Source of the DNA: an uncultured Lachnospiraceae bacterium
GTDB lineage: Bacteria; Bacillota; Clostridia; Lachnospirales; Lachnospiraceae
Direction of reading: 5' to 3'
Assembly (NCBI GenBank): GCA_910585765.1
Contig: CAJUES010000009.1
Location: forward strand, 1 to 64,000
Length of the DNA stretch: 64,000 nt
Position 1 is the stretch's first letter; the number at the start of each line of letters is the position of its first letter. Shown piece after piece: positions 59,744 through 64,000 of the stretch. Made by a program: the position numbers and the translations under genes. The notes beneath the pieces are model-generated. The model was not told the origin of the DNA. It was given only the letters and a program-made list of their open reading frames with translations, and made no database searches.

Positions 59744-61741
59744 TCACTGAACAGCGTACAGGCAGCCATATGCCGTCTCGCCGCAGTCGTCGTCCACAGC
59801 TTTCTCCCAATTTCTGGTGACACCGATGATCACCGTCCCGCTGAGATCCTCCCTGGAAAAAACCTCCCAGATCCCTGTTCCCAGGGCAGCTATCTCGTCA
59901 TAATCCTTTCCGCGGCGGCCAAAGACGTAATCGCTCATGTAATCGTGACGATACGCCTCTATCAAGGTATCATAGCTCTGTTGTCCGGACGTGTAGACGA
60001 CTTGTTCCAAAGTGTGCGTCTCCCCTGCCGGAAGGTTCTCATAGATGTACAGCACATTGTCGTTGATGACCGCAAAATATTGAAAATCACGGCTTGTTCC
60101 GTTCGTCACAGTCCCCGTGATCCCCCGCAGGGCGGAGGTTGTCAGGTCACTCGATATGGTGCCTGTCTCCATGTTCTGTGATGTTCCCGCCACAAAGTAA
60201 CCGTCCTCAAAGCCCCTGTCCGGATTCATGCCCAGAAAAACCCTGTCCCCTTCCCTGCAAATGCGGTAATGATACTTATCCTTCACCGCTCCATAATAAA
60301 AGTTTCCAAAGACCGGGCCCGCATAGTCATACCGCTCTGCCAGCCGCAGCTCCCATTCCCTGTAATCCGCATCATAACAGTGCAGATAGGTCACATTGCC
60401 GAGGCTTTTTCCCGTATTCTGACCGGAAAGCTTTTCGACTGTCACCGAGTACACCCTGGTATTCACGACCTCAAACCCTCTCCCGGCAAAATACACCAGC
60501 AGAACCCCCACAAGCACCGTTGCAGGGACAGCTCCCCAGTACCAGTCCCGCCGTTTCATGGCACGCAGGATCAGATAGAGAATTGGACCCACAAAGACCG
60601 CATACAGGACCACGATCCATTTCAGCACACCAAAGTTGAGACTGCCGCTGCCGTTTCCAAAGCTTCTGAAGATACCTCTGATGATATAATCCAGATCATA
60701 GTAACTGCTATAATAATCCAAATTTTTTACGTAATTATTCGCATTGTGCAGAAGCTCCCACACATAACTATCCCAGCCATTGATCACCTGATCCGGATCT
60801 CCCAGATCGGACAATGCATATGGCACGAGCTCCACCGCGCCGTCTCCCCACGACGACACCATGATCATGCTGTCCTTATCTGTGTTATACCGACCAGCCG
60901 AGTCCTTCAATTCCGCCAGAGTCAGCTGTTCCAGACTCCCGCCGCCGTCACTCTCAGAGACGTTTTCTGCCGGTTCATTTATCCGGACACACTCCACATC
61001 CAGAAAATCCAGTCCGCTCAGCGTTTCCTCCGCGTGTTCTCCTGTGCCGACGATCAGCATCCCTCCTCTGTCCACCCACTCCTGGATGCGCTCCAATGCC
61101 GCGTCCGCCAGAAAGCCGGTATTGTAATCATCGATCACCAGAAATGTCAGAAGATCCAGCGATCCCATCAGATTGTCCTGGTCAAGCTCCACCAGATCGA
61201 TCGGATACTCCACCCCGCCATAATACACGACGCCTTCCCCACCCATATCCAAATAGGTGAGCGCTCTGTACGAATCACTCAGGATCCCCAGAGAAACAGA
61301 ATCCGCACCGTCCAGCAAAAAGCGCTTAAACCCCTTTTCTGCAGCCACACGCCCCTTTTTATCCAGAAGGGTCACTTTCACCGTCTTGCTCCGGTCCTCC
61401 ACGCTATTGACAGGTATACTGACCGCAAACTGCTTCGTGCTGCCCTGCGGGAGCGAGATCACAGTGTCATAGACACAGTTTAAGGAATCATAATTGTTCT
61501 CCAGGCTTACGCGCACTGTCCCTTCCCAGTCCTCTCCCCGGTTGTGCAGTGTCAGCTGGATCGTGTAGATATCGTCCTGCGAAAGCAGCCGCGCATCAAT
61601 GTCAAATTCCTTATTTCCACTCCGGGATGCCTCCTCAGCCGCGAGGCATGTCCTTCCCAGAAGCATGGAACCGAACAGCATTCCCAGTATCAAAACCACC
61701 CAAAACCGATTGCCTGCCTTACCTTTATTTCTCATATCCAT
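59744..61741 (-). CDS. Secreted membrane protein with GATase-like and seven-bladed-free domains, unknown
   Basis: A 665-residue protein: signal peptide (about 12-35, cleavage near CLA-AEE), an Ig-like domain (FDIDARLLSQDDIYTIQLTLHNRGEDWEGTVRVSLE), a GATase-like region (DLLTFLVIDDYNTGFLADAALERIQEWVDRGGMLIVGTGEHAEE), then two TM helices (about 375-395 and 402-422) and an extracellular C-terminal domain. The GATase-like region lacks a visible catalytic Cys and is probably a binding fold, as in other MoxR-linked membrane proteins. First gene of the operon, with a good promoter. I could not assign a finer family. Start ATG 61741 with weak AGAGAG. Confidence 0.75.
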   Translation of the reverse strand: MDMRNKGKAGNRFWVVLILGMLFGSMLLGRTCLAAEEASRSGNKEFDIDARLLSQDDIYTIQLTLHNRGEDWEGTVRVSLENNYDSLNCVYDTVISLPQGSTKQFAVSIPVNSVEDRSKTVKVTLLDKKGRVAAEKGFKRFLLDGADSVSLGILSDSYRALTYLDMGGEGVVYYGGVEYPIDLVELDQDNLMGSLDLLTFLVIDDYNTGFLADAALERIQEWVDRGGMLIVGTGEHAEETLSGLDFLDVECVRINEPAENVSESDGGGSLEQLTLAELKDSAGRYNTDKDSMIMVSSWGDGAVELVPYALSDLGDPDQVINGWDSYVWELLHNANNYVKNLDYYSSYYDLDYIIRGIFRSFGNGSGSLNFGVLKWIVVLYAVFVGPILYLILRAMKRRDWYWGAVPATVLVGVLLVYFAGRGFEVVNTRVYSVTVEKLSGQNTGKSLGNVTYLHCYDADYREWELRLAERYDYAGPVFGNFYYGAVKDKYHYRICREGDRVFLGMNPDRGFEDGYFVAGTSQNMETGTISSDLTTSALRGITGTVTNGTSRDFQYFAVINDNVLYIYENLPAGETHTLEQVVYTSGQQSYDTLIEAYRHDYMSDYVFGRRGKDYDEIAALGTGIWEVFSREDLSGTVIIGVTRNWEKAVDDDCGETAYGCLYAVQ

Positions 61742-61794
61742 CACCGCTCTCTGTCAAAATATATAAATCCCCTGTGTTTACATGTTCCGAGAAT

Positions 61795-61823
61795 ATTATA
61801 CAGGACTTTCCATAAAATAGCAA
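61795..61823 (-). promoter_or_regulatory. Sigma-A promoter of the ABC/MoxR/vWA operon
   Basis: On the minus strand TTGCTA (61823-61818), 17 bp, TATAAT (61800-61795), about 50 bp before ATG. It is the only good promoter I see for the seven genes that follow, down to 49971. Confidence 0.75.
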
Positions 61824-61880
61824 TGCAAATCACTGTAATCGAATCAGGCAAAAATCGAGCAGGGGAATCCCGTGTGCATA

Positions 61881-61914
61881 AAAAGTGGAGGTCCTCCCCG
61901 AACGCTCCACTTTT
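61881..61914. terminator. Terminator after galK
   Basis: 10-bp stem AAAAGTGGAG/CTCCACTTTT (61881-61890 and 61905-61914) with a 14-base loop. The minus strand continues TATGC after TTTT, so it ends galK and insulates the downstream operon. Confidence 0.8.
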
Positions 61915-61936
61915 CCTATGCCGCCTTTTAAAGTTG

Positions 61937-63169
61937 TTAGATCCTGACTGCGCCCACTGCCCTGATATTCATCGGGTAGACATTGCTGCTACCCACATAT
62001 TTTGCGATGTAGTCCACATATCTGTCAGCCTCTGCAAGCGGTACCAGACACATGATCACACCTGCAAACCCGCCGCCGTGCACACGGCATACACCGTCAC
62101 CGATCCCCTTCAGGAACAGCTCTGTGAGTGCGAGCGTCAGCGTGATCTTCTGCTCCTTGCAGTCCTGCAGCGAATAACAGTTCTGCAGAAGCTCCCACGA
62201 GGAAGTGCCTGACTCGCCGACAAGCCGCAGCACTGTGTCGATATCGTCCGACTCGATGGCAGCCGCCATCTCGTCCACTCTGCGGTTCTCCTCAAAGAAA
62301 TGGATCGATCGCAGCACCGCCCTGTCGTTTGGTATCTCGTTCACATGAGCGAGCAGGGCATCGAGATCCGACTCACACAAAAGCTCCACGCCAAGAACCT
62401 TTGCCGCCTCCTTCATCTCGTTGGGAATCCCGGAATACTCCGCGCTCAGGTCCGCATGTCCCTTTCCAGTGTTTACGATCACAAGACGGTAGCCCTTCTT
62501 CTCAAAAGAGAATGAAAGCGGTCTGTACTCCGGCTGGCTTCCGTTCGAAAAATCAAAGAGCACCGGACCGCCCACCGCACATGCCATCTGGTCCATCATG
62601 CCTGACGCCTTGTTCCAATACACATTCTCGGAATACTTGCCGATCTTTGCATAGTCGGTACAGCTCATCGCGCCATCGTTGAAGAAATGGTTGACGATCG
62701 TGCACACAAGCATCTCAAACGACGCCGACGAACTGACGCCCGCTGCCGCGATCACATTCGTAGATACGTAAGCGTCAAATCCGCCGACTTTGAATCCAAA
62801 CTTTTGTGCGCCCTCCATCATACCGGCGAGAAGGGACTCTGTGCCGCCGCCCTTTACAACACTGTCAAGCTTTTCGATATCCACAACGATCTCCTTATCA
62901 TAGCCTTCGCTTGTGATGTGGATGACGCTGCTGTCGTTTGGCTGTGCCGCGCCGACCGTATCAAGGTCTATGCTGCCTGCGATGACCTTTCCGCCGTTGT
63001 GGTCTGTGTGGTTGCCGATGATCTCTGTTCTTCCGGGCGCTGAGAAAAATTCGGCCTCGTCATGACCATATTTTTTCCTGAAATTCTCCGCCAGCGCATT
63101 GAGACGCTCTGCGCTCTTTGCGCTCTCCCCGTACACTTTTTCCAGTCTTTCGCTGCTTGGGATATGCAT
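61937..63169 (-). CDS. galK: Galactokinase
   Basis: A 410-residue GHMP kinase for the first step of the Leloir pathway. The signature SAPGRTEIIGNHTDHNGG (substrate loop), AAAGVSSSASFEMLV (phosphate loop) and the C-terminal VHGGGFAGVIMCLV are intact. No galT or galE adjacent. Start ATG with AAGGAGG. Its promoter overlaps the end of the esterase gene, 60 bp upstream. Confidence 0.96.
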   Translation of the reverse strand: MHIPSSERLEKVYGESAKSAERLNALAENFRKKYGHDEAEFFSAPGRTEIIGNHTDHNGGKVIAGSIDLDTVGAAQPNDSSVIHITSEGYDKEIVVDIEKLDSVVKGGGTESLLAGMMEGAQKFGFKVGGFDAYVSTNVIAAAGVSSSASFEMLVCTIVNHFFNDGAMSCTDYAKIGKYSENVYWNKASGMMDQMACAVGGPVLFDFSNGSQPEYRPLSFSFEKKGYRLVIVNTGKGHADLSAEYSGIPNEMKEAAKVLGVELLCESDLDALLAHVNEIPNDRAVLRSIHFFEENRRVDEMAAAIESDDIDTVLRLVGESGTSSWELLQNCYSLQDCKEQKITLTLALTELFLKGIGDGVCRVHGGGFAGVIMCLVPLAEADRYVDYIAKYVGSSNVYPMNIRAVGAVRI

Positions 63170-63227
63170 CTTGCTATTCCTCCTTGTTTTTCGCTTTTTC
63201 TATTTTTTTCTATATATGTATTTAAAT

Positions 63228-63256
63228 ATTATACATCAAACTGTTTCAAAATCCAA
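63228..63256 (-). promoter_or_regulatory. galK promoter inside the 3' end of the esterase gene
   Basis: On the minus strand TTGGAT (63256-63251), 17 bp, TATAAT (63233-63228), 60 bp before the galK ATG. The -10 box overlaps the esterase stop codon. Confidence 0.65.
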
Positions 63257-63999
63257 TCAATTCCTTTTGCGATCCGCAGATCCGGCTCCGAAAAATGACC
63301 GCCCTGATTCCACTCGAGAATGCCCTCTGCATTGCCCTGCTCCCCGCAGAGCAGCCTGTACACTGTTTTCGTATTGTCGCCAACTGCCGCCAACTGTCTG
63401 TTTTTCGTCTTTTCCTCCCTGTCCCCAAGGCTCAGATAGATATAATTTCCCCCGCCCGCACGATCTGCCGCCGCCCTCTGAACGTAGTCAAGCCAGCCCT
63501 CGTACCACAGGGAACCGGAGCAGCTGACCGCACCTGCAAACAGATCACACTCACAGTATACCCACAGACCAAACAGCCCTGCAAGCGAATATCCGACCGA
63601 AAAACGGGCAGTTTCGGACACATTTTTCTCGACATACGGAATGCAGTCGTGCAAAAGCCACTCCAGCGTGCCGTCCGCCTTGCCGCCAAAAGCATCCCTG
63701 CCAAAGACCGCCGGCGCCGCCCACGGCGAAAAGGCATCATTCCAGTTTTCGACCTCGTACGCCGCCAGGATAAAGGCGCCGGGCGATACAGCTCCATCTG
63801 ATCCCTGCGCATCCGGCGTCCGCCTTTTTGATATCCAGCTCTCTAGATAAGACACTGCCGCCTCGGCCGACGCCCTGTCCTCCTCTCCTACACCCCAGTA
63901 AAACACCGGCAGGCGGTGATCCTTCCCCGTCACTCCCTTTCTGCCGCTGCCCGCAATATCGCCGTGTTCATATATGTGACAGGTTTTATTCTGTATCGA
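63229..63999 (-). CDS. Putative alpha/beta-hydrolase esterase, N-terminus cut by window edge
   Basis: The frame is open to the right edge of the window, so at least 22 residues precede the GTG at 63933, and residues such as IYEHGDIAGS look like real protein. The nucleophile is in SVGYSLAGLFGLW (GxSxAG), the acid probably in LSLGDREEK and the His in WNQGGHF. The family is the EstA-like group of serine hydrolases seen with siderophore or sugar esters; substrate unknown. Confidence 0.8.
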   Translation of the reverse strand, partial: SIQNKTCHIYEHGDIAGSGRKGVTGKDHRLPVFYWGVGEEDRASAEAAVSYLESWISKRRTPDAQGSDGAVSPGAFILAAYEVENWNDAFSPWAAPAVFGRDAFGGKADGTLEWLLHDCIPYVEKNVSETARFSVGYSLAGLFGLWVYCECDLFAGAVSCSGSLWYEGWLDYVQRAAADRAGGGNYIYLSLGDREEKTKNRQLAAVGDNTKTVYRLLCGEQGNAEGILEWNQGGHFSEPDLRIAKGIDWILKQFDV

Positions 64000-64000
64000 T

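Noticed and set aside
1..64000. tRNA genes, rRNA genes or prophage
   Set aside because: No cloverleaf with GGTTCGAATCC-type arm, no rRNA motifs and no phage structural genes were seen; the ArpU-like protein alone does not make a prophage.

Overview
The window looks like chromosomal DNA of a Gram-positive anaerobe of the Lachnospiraceae (Clostridia). This rests on gene content and style: a 7TM-type hybrid histidine kinase with receiver and Hpt domains, groES-groEL under a perfect CIRCE operator, a small autonomous glycyl-radical protein next to a Crp/Fnr regulator, pyrBI-type aspartate carbamoyltransferase, a bacterial RNase P RNA beside a TGS-domain nucleoside kinase, DUF5050-type proteins and the dgt-dnaG-rpoD-trmK-nif3 order. 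The family assignment is inference; no 16S rRNA or other taxonomic marker is present. The first 48 bases are Illumina adapter sequence, not genome, so base 1 is a contig end, and the last gene runs off the right edge.

Layout. 0-5.2 kb: the tail of a TetR regulator, a small membrane protein, and a sensor system (hybrid kinase plus response regulator) carrying three separate lesions. 5.2-8.9 kb: grcA with a Crp/Fnr-type palindrome centred near -41.5, the crp/fnr gene, a long inverted repeat, and groES-groEL. 9-21.8 kb: a degenerate GGDEF protein, a PHP-HAD fusion, an ABC-F ATPase, an unknown 706-residue protein, and a pheA-ppx-ppk-maf set. 22-27.1 kb: a DUF5050-like propeller protein, a CmpB-like membrane protein, a D,D-carboxypeptidase with a PH-domain partner, and an AAA/PD-(D/E)XK protein. 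27.2-31.1 kb: pyrB-pyrI behind a U-rich leader peptide and terminator that look like an E. coli pyrL attenuator, then two G3E GTPases, one with a tandem His-rich metal-binding insert. 31.3-32.8 kb: dCMP deaminase and a trypsin-like protease.

32.9-39.3 kb is a visibly AT-richer accessory island: blaI-blaR1 regulators, a small sigma-region-4/ArpU-like regulator, a secreted 203-residue protein, a lipoprotein and an ABC transporter, all on the minus strand. The secreted-protein promoter is preceded by five TGTCA/TGACA boxes in exact 11-bp register, and a MITE-like element lies between the blaI promoter and its start codon. This is the best candidate here for an undescribed system, probably envelope-stress or antimicrobial related. 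39.3-49 kb: L,D-transpeptidase, rnpB, nucleoside kinase, nif3, trmK, rpoD, dnaG, dgt. 49-61.8 kb: a lipoprotein, then one 12-kb operon encoding a secreted membrane protein, an ABC-2 transporter, a coiled-coil protein with a Gly/Gln/Ser-rich stretch, MoxR, DUF58 and a 1522-residue protein with three vWA domains. 61.9-64 kb: galactokinase and a truncated esterase.

Almost all genes are on the minus strand. No tRNA, rRNA, CRISPR array, phage or complete insertion sequence was recognised.
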